A stretch of 64,000 nucleotides of DNA from Liolophura sinensis (taxonomy: Eukaryota; Mollusca; Polyplacophora; Chitonida; Chitonidae). The position numbers and the translations under genes were made by a program. A model generated the notes under the pieces. That model was not told the origin of the DNA. It was given only the letters and a program-made list of their open reading frames with translations, and ran no database searches. Shown piece by piece: positions 45,844 through 57,858 of the stretch; positions within the stretch are counted from its first letter, which is position 1; every line of letters starts with the position of its first letter. The DNA lies in contig NC_088296.1 in NCBI RefSeq assembly GCF_032854445.1, positions 18,963,485 to 19,027,484 of the forward strand, in the 5' to 3' direction.

Positions 45844-48800
45844 GTAAGGCGAAAAATACATTCGTATATCAGTCATCAACCAAAATGGATGTTCTGAGTC
45901 ATTAATAGTACGGTCGATTCCCAAAACAACGATTAATATGAACTACGAAAAAAAAAACAAAAAAATTATATAAGTTCAAAATTACTTTGGAATCATGCAA
46001 AGTAGTAAACAGTGTTCAATGATATTAGAAAGAGTCAAGAAATGTTCTAGGCGAATAAGTCAAATCACTATCTAAATCGTGTATTATGCTAGTATATAAG
46101 TCGATAATCAAAATAAATATGGCATGATTTGGAAATATATGTTAACCCAAACTTTGTGATTAATAGTGAAGAATGGGGATTTTGTCCTGTACTGTAGTGA
46201 GTCGTTTGAAAGGCGAATGTTTTAATGTAGCGTTTTTTTCCATTAAAGCCAGCCCTTTTGAACAAGACTAGTCAACTGGAAAAAGTCTTACAAGAAACCA
46301 AAGAATCACTGTCAGGAGCTATGAGGCTGCACAATAAGTTACAGGTTGGTATTTTCCATGATACCTGTTCACCCTGTGTTGTACTGCATACCCTGGTGAC
46401 TGATTTTGACTGTAATTCACAAATCCAGGTAACATACAGCTGCCTATCATCTAGTCTTGATAAAGCTGTCATCTGTCACATGTTATATATGTTGATTACA
46501 ATTAAAGAGTTAAACCCGAACATTGCCGACTTTTTATAAGGACATGGGAAATGCACAGACTGATACGGGGATTTATTTGCGAGAAGGACAAGTCTGTTTT
46601 ACCTATTTCTGTGTTGTCTAATCAGACTTTCGTATCAATAATATGAGTTTCTTCTTACTGACACACATGCGATATGTGCAGCTCAGACAACTCCATTTGA
46701 TATATCATCGCCGATCATACGCTGTAATAATGATATCTATAATATATATACGTACACCATTTGATCTGATGGGGCGACAACTTTCAGGTCTGAACCAGCC
46801 CCATCCATGTATCTGAGGTACTGTCCGGAGCATCTATCGCCCTGCTCGAAGCATCAGTTGTGATCGTACGAACCTTTTGGGGATTGAACCACGTACATTT
46901 GGGTCTTGAGTCAACACTTACAAGTACATCACTGGACTAAAGGGAAATTCCCTCAATCGCGGAGGTGTATTGTAGACCCAGTTGTGTGGCGCTTATATTT
47001 CACCCTGTTACACATACATATATAACTTCTTGAACACAAACAGGTTTGGATGAAGTAATAAACGATTTTTCTGCTTGACAGGAAAAGCAGGAACTTCACA
47101 CTCAGGAGGTAGAAAAAGCTTATTGTGCAGCCTTGGAAGCTTTACAAGCCTGGAGGCAGCACTCTTTAGATGGCATAAAAACCCGCTATTCACAGTGGAG
47201 TGTGGAGTCCTGCGCTATACTCAAACATTTCCAACTACAGGCCCAGGAAATAGAGAGGATGGTACAGGCTTCCAAAGATTTATTGGCGTCAATGGACGTC
47301 GAGTTTTTACAGGTAAGTCAAACATGCACAATATCTAACATTGGTTCAGCTACCTCAATGCCAGATGTTACCCATGACCCAGTCACCCTTAGAAACTATT
47401 ATCACGTGTTTAAATCCATCTCATGCTGCCAGACCTCCTAAAGTTGTATATCCTCCAACAGCTCTATTTTGCTCGGTGGTACCCTGCGGTCGCTGTCCAT
47501 TTTTCTTCCCATAACCGAACCACTGTCCGATTAAAGCAATAACATGGTAGCATGTAACGTCAAATATATTGCATGCTGTTTTTGGAAAACAAGGTTTGTA
47601 GGTAAACAGATCTTTGGAGAAAAATTCCATTGTATGAAACACTACTGTGGAATTGATTAGCCGGCACTGGAAGCTGATGTGGACTATGTGGTAGATCAGG
47701 GAATGGTCTATGTGTTTTAGGTAAAAGCCAAGGGTGCCTGTGTACCTGGAGAGTTAAGATCTTTCAATGATAACTGTGTTCATGTTACATGTTGAGGTGA
47801 AAAGATAGCTACAGTATCTCAGTTTTGGTTATCATCCCTACATGATTTTATATGTGTTTTCAATTCTGTTTCTTGACAGGGTTCCTCGGGCTTGACCAGA
47901 ACGTATGTATAAATGTGTTATACCTCTCTAGGTTTGTTATACATATGCACGTGACTATTGTTAGCAGATGTTTTGCTGTAACGCTAAATATCAGCACTGT
48001 AGTTGTCCAAAACATGTCCCACGTGTAAACTGTACCTATTGTTCAAACATACGTTTGTCCAGGCAAATCAGATCTAGCCTCCTAGGAATAGTACATCATG
48101 GCATTCTCATAACTGCGTGGTACTCAAAAACACAACACCGCTGTCTCTAGGTTTTCTTTCCTCTTCTCACAGACTTCATGACCAGCTGAATAAGATTAAA
48201 GCAGATATGAAGAAATATGAGGCCAGCGAACAGAAGCTTCTAGATTTTGTACAACGTGACCTTGTTGTCCCTAGACACGTGACAGTCAAAGAGAGAATGA
48301 CAGAAAGTCAGAACTTAGAAGCAGCAGTCGGTAGACAAATGCCACGCCCACTTGTTACAAGTAGGTTCTTATATGTATAAAAGGCATAAAACAAAAGGAT
48401 ACAAACTAATGTGAGGCATGCAATAGTGTGGGGAAAAATATACAAACTAATGTGAGGCATGCAACAGTGTGGGGGAAAAGATACAAACTAATGTGAGGCC
48501 CGCAATAGTGTGGGGATAAAGATACAAACTAATGTGAGGCACGCAATAGTGTGGGGATAAAGATACAAACTAATGTGAGGCACGCAATAGTGTGGGGATA
48601 AAGATACAAACTAATGTGAGGCACGCAATAGTGTGGAGATAAAGATACAAACTAATGTGAGGCATGCAACAGAGTTGACAAAAAAGATACAAACTAATGT
48701 TAGGCATGCAATAGGGTGGGCAAACACATACAAACTAATGTGAGGCATGCAATAGTGTTGGGGAAAAGATACAAACTAATGTGAGGCATGCAATAGGGTG

Positions 48801-51800
48801 AGCAAAAAAGATACAAACTAATATCAGGTATACGGTAAGATATGCCTAGCAGACAAAAAGTAATGTGAGGTATACAGTATGATGTGCACAGTAGACACAA
48901 ACTACTGTGAGATATACGGTAGGATGTGCACAGAAGACGCAGGCTAAGGTGAGATGTACAGTAGGATGTGCCCTGAAGACACAGAGTAATTTGAGGTATA
49001 CAATAGTGAGATATCGGTGCCCGGCTGATATATATCAGCAAGTGCACTGTTATAAAAGATCACATCGCAGGGTATCCCTCAGTGTCTGGGTGATATATAC
49101 CTCATGTGTATAAATTAACAAGTGCAATGTTAGAACAGGACACAGGGCAGTGTACCCCTCAGTGCCTGAGTGATATATACCTCATGTGTATAAATTAGCA
49201 AGTGCAATGTTAGAACAGGACACAGGGCAGTGTACCTCTCAGTGTCTGAGAGATATATACCTCATGTGTATAAATTAACAAGTGCAATGTTAGAACAGGA
49301 CACAGGGCAGTGTACCTCTCAGTGTCTGAGTGATATATACCTCATGTGTATAAATTAGCAAGTACAATGTTAGAACAGGACACATGGCAGTGTACCTCTC
49401 ACTGTCTGGGTGATATATACCTCATGTGTATAAATTAGCAAGTACAATGTTAGAACAGGACACATGGCAGTGTACCCCTCAGTGTCTGAGTGATATATAC
49501 CTTATGTGTATAAATTAGCAAGTACAATGTTAGAACAGGACACATGGCAGTGTACCCCTCAGTGTCTGAGTGATATATACCTCATGTGTATAAATTAGCA
49601 AGTACAATGTTAGAACAGGACACATGGCAGTGTACCCCTCAGTGTCTGAGTGATATTCACGCCAGTTATACAAATCGGCAGGAGCACTGTTAGAACAGGA
49701 CACATGGCAGGGTACCCCTGAGTGTCTGAGTGATATTTACCTCATGTGTACAAAACAGCAGGAGCACTGTTAGAACAGGACACATAGAAGTGTACCCTTT
49801 GGTGTCCGGGTGATATTCACCTCATGTGAAATCAACAAGTTTACCGTTAGAACAGACCACATCGCATGTGTACAAATCAACAGGGGTACTGTTAGAACAG
49901 ATCAGATAACATGTTGTACCCCTGAGTGTGTGGGTGATCTTTACCCCATGTGTACAAATCATAAGGTGTACTTTATATCATGTTGTACCCCTGAGGGTCT
50001 CAGTGATGTGAATAAATGAGCAGGTGTACTGTTAGGACAGAACAGATAACATGTTGTACCCCTGATTGTGTGGCTGATATTTACCTCGTGTGTACAAATC
50101 AGCAGGTGTACTGTTAGGACAGAACAGATAACATGTTGTACACCTGAGTGTCTGAGTGATATTTACCTCATGTGTACAAATCAGCAGGTGTATTGTTAGG
50201 ACAGAACAGATAGCATGTTGTACCCCTGAGTGTGTGGGTGATATTTACCTCATGTGTACAGATCATAAGGTGCACTGTTAGGAGAGAAAATATAACATAA
50301 TGTACACCTGAGTGTCTGAGTGATATTTACCCCATGTGTACAAATCAGCAGGTGTATTGTTAGGACAGAACAGATAACATATTGTACCCCTGAGTGTGTG
50401 GGTGATATTTACCTCATGTGTACAGATCATAAGGTGCACTGTTAGGAGAGAAAATATAACATAATGTACACCTGAGTGTCTGAGTGATATTTACCTCATG
50501 TGTACAAATCAGCAGGTGTATTGTTAGGACAGAACAGATAACATATTGTACCCCTGAGTGTGTGGGTGATATTTACCTCATGTGTACAGATCATAAGGTG
50601 CACTGTTAGGAGAGAAAATATAACATAATGTACACCTGAGTGTCTGAGTGATATTTACCTCATGTGTACAAATCAGCAGGTGTATTGTTAGGACAGAACA
50701 GATAACATATTGTACCCCTGAGTGTGTGGGTGATATTTACCTCATGTGTACAAATCAGCAGGTGTATTGTTAGGACAGAACAGATAGCATGTTGTACCCC
50801 TGAGTGTGTGGGTGATATTTACCTCATGTGTACAGATCATAAGGTGCACTGTTAGGAGAGAAAATATAACATAATGTACACCTGAGTGTCTGAGTGATAT
50901 TTACCTCATGTGTACAAATCAGCAGGTGTATTGTTAGGACAGAACAGATAACATATTGTACCCCTGAGTGTGTGGCTGATATTTACCTCATGTGTACAGA
51001 TCATAAGGTGCACTGTTAGGAGAGAAAACATAACATAATGTACACCTGAGGGTCTGAGTGATATTTACCCCATGTGGATAAATCAGCAGGTATGATGTTA
51101 GGAAAGAACAGATAACATATTTTAGCCTATCCCTCGGTGTCTAGACCTGTGATATTTAACATATAACTGATAACAGAATACATGTCATCTCTCTTAATTA
51201 ATAATGAAACAAGTATCCAAGTAAAACACACTATTCAATTGTAGTCAGACTCTTTTTTTAAAGCTAAAAATCCCTCATATCTGTTTCATTATTAATATTA
51301 AAGGGTAAAGATCCCATTTCAGGTATGTATATAGAAATAATTGTAGATCTAGATGAATTTCCTCACTTGATACAAGTTTGTTTTTAATATTTAAATATGT
51401 TAAATTTCTTTTAAAAAATCTATTGAAAAAAAAAACTGAAACCACGGTATGTGTACAGATAATTACCCTTCAGTCTTACAGCGTGTGTTTATGGTTCGCA
51501 GTTGTTTATGCTGCTTCTGTTGTGTTTTTGCAGAGCCGACGCTGGTATTCACGGGGACAAACGACAGTAAGCTGAGAATTTCTGATAGCGGCTCTGTAGT
51601 AGAGGGTGAGGGCTTGTCCCGGGCGAGAGCTGTGACAGACGGCCGTTGTCAGACGGGCAGGTACTACTGGGAGCTACAGATCACCTGTTCACCTGGCTGT
51701 GTCTGTGGCTGTCATGTAGGAGTTAGACAGGAAAGCTGTGATGTGATGGGGAGGACAGACCCTGGCCGTAACATCTGGTGCATTGTGATGGAGTACCGTA

Positions 51801-52114
51801 GTGATGAGGTCAGGTGTGGCAGTCACCGTAGTGGTGAAATCAAACCTGACTATCTACAGTGGAGACACTACACACGACCTCATCACCTGGGTATGTACCT
51901 GGACTGTGATGACCACTCACTGACAGTCCTGGACTGTGACAACAATCAGGTAATGTACACTGTCAGTGATGTTGTTGTCACAGAGCCTCTCGTGCCATCG
52001 GTTGGGTTTGGTGTCAAGTCTGGATCTGTGTCTGGATATGTGTCTGCTCGTCTGGTAACGGGTGACTCTGCAACTCTGCCTCAATTTCTCTGTGACATGA
52101 TAAACACTTCCTGA
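45175..52114 (+). CDS. TRIM-family protein (RING, two B-boxes, coiled coil, B30.2/SPRY), 595 aa
   Basis: Six coding exons: 45175-45843, 46249-46344, 47082-47312, 47880-47902, 48173-48360 and 51534-52114. All use GT-AG sites and the phases close exactly. The RING is C14, C17, C29, H31, C34, C37, C68 and C71. B-box 1 spans C111-H151 and B-box 2 C181-H210. Exons 2-5 encode the coiled coil (about 224-402). The last exon gives a B30.2/SPRY domain with GRYYWELQI near 444, NIWCI, LGMYLDCDDHSL and LVPSVGFG. Such proteins are usually E3 ubiquitin ligases in which SPRY selects the partner, often in innate immunity; the target here is unknown. The 96, 231 and 23-nt exons equal the sizes classic in vertebrate class IV TRIM genes. 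The start ATG (AAAAATGG) follows a splice acceptor by 22 nt, so a 5' non-coding exon is expected. The last intron is packed with minisatellites. Closest by layout to two-B-box TRIM25 or finTRIM-like genes, but orthology cannot be assigned. Confidence 0.93.
45985..46115 (+). repeat. Interspersed repeat family R1, copy c (partial)
   Basis: AATCATGCAAAG, TTCTAGGCGAATAAGTCAAA and GATAATCAAAATAAAT match copies a and b. It lies in TRIM intron 1. Confidence 0.5.
46780..46990 (-). repeat. Possible tRNA-derived SINE fragment
   Basis: GGGGATTGAACCACG, read on the minus strand, resembles a tRNA B box, with a plausible but weak A-box region beyond it. It lies inside TRIM intron 2. Low support. Confidence 0.25.
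48397..48835 (+). repeat. 41-bp minisatellite, about 11 copies
   Basis: The unit ATACAAACTAATGTGAGGCA... recurs at 48399, 48440, 48481, 48522, 48563, 48604 and 48645, exactly 41 bp apart, then with slight slippage to about 48835. It begins within about 40 bp of the donor of TRIM coding exon 5. Confidence 0.93.
49020..51150 (+). repeat. 80-82-bp minisatellite with higher-order structure, about 26 copies
   Basis: From 49141 to about 49700 the unit (CACAGGGCAGTGTACC, TGATATATACCTCATGTGTA) repeats at exactly 80 bp. From about 49800 it shifts to a diverged form. Between about 50225 and 51060 two variants alternate, one with ATCATAAGGTGCACTGTTAGGA and one with AATCAGCAGGTGTATTGTT, giving a dimer period of about 160-165 bp. 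The array lies wholly in the last TRIM intron. Confidence 0.92.
51534..52114 (+). CDS. TRIM coding exon 6: B30.2/SPRY domain
   Basis: Follows the acceptor TTGTGTTTTTGCAG and enters in phase 1. Encodes residues 403-595 and stops at TGA 52112-52114. A 221-codon frame starting at 51449 includes intron sequence upstream. Confidence 0.92.
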
Positions 52115-53790
52115 CCTTCGGGTAATTATTCGTTACATCTTTTCGATCATATTATAATTTGTTTCAAATAGACTGGTTAATTATGTCTGTTTAAACAAAT
52201 TTTTGCGTATAGATGTTTTAGATAAGGTCAGCAGTGTGGCTAATTCGGTAATCTACCACAAGCTTTCAGCTTGGTGTAGTTGTACACAGTCTGTCTGACT
52301 TGTCCTTAACATCAATGTCAGTTTTCTTCAAAATACATTTAGACAATAACTGAGTAGTTTTATTTTTAGTAATGGTGACTTGTAAACCAGCATTTCCAGG
52401 AGTGTCACCGAGCAAAACAGGCCACAGTTTATACATGACAATTGCTAGTCCTTCTGTTTAAACATGACACATGTAGTAATTCTTGTTGTGTAACTTTAGT
52501 TCCTAAAAAAAAAAAAATAAATGAGAGAAATATCCCTTACCCATTAAGGCTAGACAAGAGCATTGATTTTCCTTAATACTTATGTAGTAAATCTTCAACC
52601 TCAAAAATATATATACCCTAACTTTCGCGTGGTACCATACCATACCTCCACATGCAGCTTGTACTTATGTCTACAACATTCCCAGCTGCCATGTTTTTAG
52701 CTGTAGTGGCTGAAAGTGAAGTAATAACATTTTGTTACCTTGGTAACCTCTACAGAGGTAGGTAATACCAATGGAGGAAAAGTTTTCAGTTCTATCGAAA
52801 ACAAATACAATTCTGATGTATTTTATTTAGGCATGCTAGATGCAAATTAGCATAGCACAGATTTAAAGTGTATGAACAACTTAAATGCCTCTGTGACAGT
52901 TTTATCCAATCAATCTGACTTCAGTTCAGAGGCAAATCTCAGACCCATTGTCCTGAATTGCGCATGTGTAACCTATTAAGAGGACACAGTTTTTAATTTT
53001 TTTTTGTTAGTAATATCTTTATATCAGTTTGGCACTAAAACCAAAATATTACAGGGCTAATGGCAATAGTCAAATTTCAGGGCCAGTGGCCCACCTGCGT
53101 CGATACTCTACACGTTAATGGCTGGGATAGGATGTTTTGTGGAGAATGGGGTTTAAATTTCTCTTCTGTCAAAAAAAACCCTGCAGAAATGAACATTTAC
53201 CCTGTATTTCCTTAAAATGCAACACCTGTTGTCCTTAGATGCTAAAACTTAACCACTTCTCCCCGGCTGGGCAGAAGTTATGTAAGAATTGCTAAGGTTA
53301 TCCCCACTTGGACCTGTAGAAATGAATTTAAAAACTGAACAAATTTTTACTATTATTGTTGCACAGACAGCACATTTAATCAAATTTCATCAAAGATAAG
53401 AAGCAGATCAACTTTCAGTATTTTTTTTTTGTAATTTTGTGGTCAAAAGTTTGTTTGCAGTAAAATGCCTGAATCTGATCTCTTATTTTAAAACTTTAAT
53501 AAAAAAGGCTGAGGTTTATCCCAGGTACATAATCACTGCATTATACTCCAAAACTTTTAAAGTTTCTAAGGTGAGCCTTATGTACATCCTCTAACATGTG
53601 CAAGTGTTGGTAATTTTCAGTTGCTAAGGTGTATTTCAGATATATTATCTCATATTCAAATATTGTTCTGTGTTCTTTACGTATATCTGAGGTATAGACA
53701 TATGACTGGTGTAAACGTGAGGTACAATATACCTCAGATAATATAGATGGGGTGCACATCTATACCTCACACGGAGGTATACATGAGATG
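52115..53790. other. TRIM 3' flank, no further gene seen
   Basis: Probably begins with the TRIM 3' UTR. An AATAAA at about 52516 after a poly-A tract is a possible polyadenylation signal. Near 53690-53790 a GAGGTATA / TATACCTC inverted motif recurs. Confidence 0.4.
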
Positions 53791-53796
53791 CACACC

Positions 53797-53935
53797 CCAT
53801 AGGTGGGAAGGCCCTACAGCAACCTGCGGATGGTTATGTGTTTCTCCTGGGCTCCCACCATGATGCTGACAACTGTCGTATAAGTATGTACGGCCTAAAC
53901 ACCAATCAAATGACTCAAATCTTGATATCATTGTT
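53797..53935 (+). repeat. SINE family A, 3' half
   Basis: GGTGGGAAGGCCCTACAGCA, GCGGATGGTTATGTG, ACAACTGTCGTATAAG and CCTAAACACCAATCAAAT. Confidence 0.85.
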
Positions 53936-53939
53936 TCCT

Positions 53940-54640
53940 GTATGTTTGGCTATTTTTTTTTTAACTTTGTTTATTGAAACTTTACCTTCACTAACACATT
54001 CTTACTACATGTACCTGGCCATAGTTTGGGTAAATACATGAATAGTGTTATGCATTAAAATGTAAACATGTCACATCTTTAGAATATTAAACATTTTGAG
54101 GAGTATTCAAGTTTATCAGCTGTCTACACTCAATACAAACGTGTTTACTGGAACATGTCTTTTTGTTAATATATCCACCCCAATACTATGTAAATATCTG
54201 ATGTGTTTACCATAATAAACACATCTCTTAATTCCTTCACATATTTTCTTATATAATAAAAGACATATATAATAAAAATCAATATGTGTTTCAAATTGTA
54301 ACAGAAATGTGTTTAAAAACTGGACTCATTTTTAGTATGGTAGTAGAGTGAGGAAGGATGCTATGCATTTATTATAAATTATAAATATTTCCTTTAAACG
54401 AGATTTCCATTTAAGTGCTGTGATGTTAGATACTATGAATTACTGCACATTGTATTCACTAAGCACGTAGATCTCTGCCCTGTAAGTATTACACCATGTC
54501 TGGTGATTATATTTGATGACATTGTGATAATTTCGCTCAGTGCAAATCATATGTTTTAGCTGTCTTATATGCTTTTCTTAATAAATGTATATGCGTTGAT
54601 TATACTGTATATATGCCGTGTGTCAGTTGTTTAAGGATTT
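53940..54640. other. Non-coding stretch, nothing recognised
   Basis: AT-rich, with runs of ATATAATAAA. No gene or repeat recognised. Confidence 0.4.
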
Positions 54641-54647
54641 TGCCGAA

Positions 54648-54792
54648 AGTGGGAAGGTCTTGCAGCAACCTGTGGATGGTCGTGGGTTTCTCCTGGGCTT
54701 TGCCCGGTTTTATCCCACCATGATGCTGGCGGCGGTCATATAAGCGAAATATTCTTGAGTTCGGCCGACACCAATCAAATTAATAAATAAGT
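54648..54792 (+). repeat. SINE family A, 3' half
   Basis: GTGGGAAGGTCTTGCAGCAA, GGATGGTCGTGGGTTTCTCC, ATTCTTGAGTTCGG and CAATCAAATTAATAAATA. Confidence 0.9.
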
Positions 54793-54794
54793 AT

Positions 54795-55390
54795 TTTGTT
54801 CAGAATATAAACTGTGTTTGGCTTGGATGTGCTTATTACGGTGAACTGATAGGTGTATTGTTGTTACACCGTCTTGCTTTGGTTTTTCTTTTTGAAATTT
54901 TGATGTGAACAATAATTGCAACAATTATTGTTCACAATTTTTCTTTCAAAAACCTAGTCAATTTATGTTGTACATGTACTGAGGGCTAATTCTCTTATAT
55001 TGCATACATGTATGAAAAACTACAACATGAGCTGTCTCCTTCTTGTGTTTCATTAACTTCACCCAGGTCTGTATACCTACACGTGCTTAAAGTAAATTGA
55101 CATGTATAATATATACCCTGACATTGTCTGCTTGTAAGACACTCACAGACAGCTGGTAATGGCACGTATGTGTGCTCTACAGAATGGGTAGATAGTTCCA
55201 TTTTAAGTTTAACCCCACAGACCTTTGTATTCCAACTTCGGAGAAATGTGCTAAATAAAAATGAATGATTGTGTATTGTGTAATTCTCGTTTTAATGGTT
55301 GAGGTAGTGTCAGTGAAATGTAGTTATACACACTTAAAATCATGAACAGTATGTAGTATTGTTACACATTTTTTTACGTATACCAATTTC
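54795..55390. other. Non-coding stretch with a short palindrome
   Basis: GTGAACAATAATTGCAACAATTATTGTTCAC at about 54904-54934 is a near-perfect inverted repeat with 14-bp arms. No gene was recognised. Confidence 0.55.
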
Positions 55391-55394
55391 ATAG

Positions 55395-56345
55395 CCAACA
55401 TATTTAAGGTACCTGATGGGTATCTTATCAGTATTGCTGGGTTTCCTCTCAAATACCGAGTCCTTCCATTACCTGATCTGTGTCTTCTCAGGAGAGCTGG
55501 TTTTCCTCTCTTTCTAATACCGGGTCCACACATTACCTGATGTGTAACTTCTCAGGAGAACTGGTTTTCCTCTCTCTCTTATACCGGGTCCGAACATTAT
55601 ACACGATGTGTAAATTCTCAGGACAGCTAGTTTTCCTCTCTCCCTAATAACGGATGCACGCATTACCTACTGTGTAACTTCCCAGGAGGGCTGTTTTTCC
55701 TCCCTCACTAATACCGGATACACGCATTTACCTAATGTGTATCTTCTCAGGAGAGCTGGTTTTCCCAGCTCTCTAATACCAGGTCCACACACTATCTGAT
55801 GTGTAACTTCTCAGGAGAGATGGTTTTGCTCTTTCCCGAACAACGGGTCTACACATTATACACCATGTGTAACTTCCCAGGAGGGCTGGTTTTTCTCTCT
55901 CTCTAATACCGGGTCCACACATTACCTGATATGTATCTTCTTGGAAGCTGGTTTTCACCTATCTTTCTAATACTGGGTCAACAAATTACCTGATGTGTAA
56001 ATTATTAGGAGAGCTGACATTCCCCCCTCTCTAATACTGGGTCTACACATTAGACATGACTTGTAACTTCTCAGCTGAGCTGGTTTTACGCTCTCTGTAA
56101 TACCGGGTCCATGCAATATACATGTTGGGTAACTTCTCAGGAGAGCTGGTTTTCCTCTCTCCCTAATACCGGGTCCACACATTACCTGATGTGTAACTTC
56201 TCTCGACGGATGGTTTTCCTCCCTCTCTAATACCAGGTCTACACATTAGATATGATTTGTAACTTCTCAGGAGAGATGGTTTTTCTGCTCTCTCTAAGAC
56301 CGCGTCCACACATAACATAATTTGTAACTTCTCAGGAATGCCCAC
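55395..56345 (+). repeat. 65-bp minisatellite, about 15 diverged copies
   Basis: The unit (ACCTGATGTGTAACTTCTCA, GGAGAGCTGGTTTTCCTCTC, TAATACCGGGTCCACACATT) recurs with TTCTCAGG at 55484, 55549, 55614, 55679, 55744 and 55808, about 65 bp apart. The minus strand shows several repetitive 60-70-codon ORFs, but 65 is not a multiple of three and they change frame, so they are not taken as coding. Confidence 0.9.
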
Positions 56346-56454
56346 ATGGGACAAATAATTAATAAATCTCATGAAGTATTAAATATCAAAAGAAGTGTAT
56401 CTGGGAAATCCTGGGGGGGGGGGGGGCAGGGGAGGTGGGGAGGGATTGCAGATA

Positions 56455-56640
56455 GACAGGGTTTTCTTTTACTGTATCGTTCCTTAATCCGTTCTCGGCT
56501 GGACTACTACTGTGAAGTGTATGACTCTGCCTGTAAGACACTTAAGGGTGGGTTATATTCGATTCAGTGCGCTGCGCTGCAGATTTGTACCGGGGTTACG
56601 ATTGACGCCACTACACGTTACGCAGGTTTTCTGTAAGGAG
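56455..56640 (+). pseudogene. LINE reverse transcriptase C-terminal fragment
   Basis: The frame LLLYRSLIRSRLDYYCEVYD followed by GLYSIQCAALQICTG matches the conserved post-palm segment of Jockey/RTE-type non-LTR reverse transcriptases. In a shifted frame, WRLCIRRRQHTLRVSLILMS continues the same region. The fragment is 5'-truncated and merges into a 173-bp tandem repeat. A G-run lies just upstream (56410-56426). Confidence 0.72.
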
Positions 56641-57071
56641 TGGCGCTTGTGCATCCGTCGGCGTCAACACACTCTGAGAGTCTCTCTAATCCTTATGTCT
56701 TCTGTTAATAACTCTCTGCTGTTCTTTATATTCGATTCAGTGCGCTGGGCTGCAGACTTGTACCGGGGTTACGACTGACGCCACTAAACGTTACGCAGGT
56801 TTTCTGTAAGGAGTGGCGCTTGTGGATCCGTCGGCGTCAACACACTCTGAGAGTCTCTCTAATCCTTATGTCTTCTGTTAATAACTCTCTGCTGTTCTTT
56901 ATATTCGATTCAGTGCGCTGCGCTGCAGATTTGTACCGGGGTTACGACTGACGCCACTAAACGTTACGCAGGTTTTCTGTAAGGAGTGGCGCTTGTGCAT
57001 CCGTCGGCGTCAACACACTCTGAGAGTCTCTCTAATCCTTATGTCTTCTGTTAATAACTCTCTGCTGTTCT
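56553..57071 (+). repeat. 173-bp tandem repeat, 3 copies, derived from a LINE
   Basis: TTATATTCGATTCAGTGCGC starts copies at 56553, 56726 and 56899, exactly 173 bp apart and nearly identical. The unit comprises the end of the LINE RT-like frame and following sequence, so the duplication arose within the LINE fragment. Confidence 0.93.
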
Positions 57072-57111
57072 TCAAACTTCATTTTATGATTGCTTCTATA
57101 ATTTACGTCGC

Positions 57112-57302
57112 TGTAGGTTCAAGTCCAGCTCATGCTGGCTTCCTCTCCGGCCGTAAGTGGGAAGGTCTGCCAGCAACCTGCGGATGGCCGTGGGTTTCCC
57201 CCGGGCTCTGCCCGGTTTCCACCCACCATAATGCTGGCCGCCGTCGTATAAGTGAAATATTCTTGCGTACGGCGTAAAACACCAATCAAATAAATAAATA
57301 AA
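57112..57302 (+). repeat. SINE family A, lacking the tRNA-like A box
   Basis: Starts inside the B-box region (GTAGGTTCAAGTCCAGCTCA) and is near consensus to the CAATCAAATAAATAAATAAA tail. Confidence 0.92.
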
Positions 57303-57304
57303 TT

Positions 57305-57855
57305 ATATAATTTACAGGATTCTCATGCAGTACCGTTCAGTTTAATATCCAAACAAATTTCTTCCTTATCGCAGTGTAATGATTTAAATCTTCAATTATC
57401 GTTTGTACCTTCCTTTCCTCCTGTGGGAGTTGCACATACCATATACATCCGCGGAACTACACTCAATGATCAGTCAATGTGACAATTCAACTGCGTCACT
57501 GTTATGTGCCAAGGATCAATTTCATTGTAATTGGTCACAATATCTTCACGTATTTACAGGCACTTCAAAATATGATACAGATACCAAATAGTGGGTTTCA
57601 TCCTTCACCGTACCAACGTATAATACATGTCAATGGTTTAGAATATCTGATTTAATTTCAGTTTTTACAGCTGAACCGACTGCCATTATATCTGTTAAAT
57701 GTGTTGTGGGTGAGGGCATTGACCATTTACTGTTCCATTGTCACGGTCATACTTACGCTCTAAGTTACTTTATAGATAATTACGTACCTTTGGTATAATG
57801 AGGATGAGTACAATATCCATTTTATGTCCCACTAACAACCACAATAATGTATTTC
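57305..57855. other. Non-coding stretch, nothing recognised
   Basis: Short ORFs only. Fragments such as ERPLTVPLSV-type LINE similarity were looked for and not seen. Confidence 0.35.
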
Positions 57856-57858
57856 AGG

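Noticed and set aside
55324-56372. Minus-strand repetitive ORFs reading CGPGIRERGKPALL
   Set aside because: The DNA period is about 65 bp, so the reading frame shifts between copies; there is no start or splice support.
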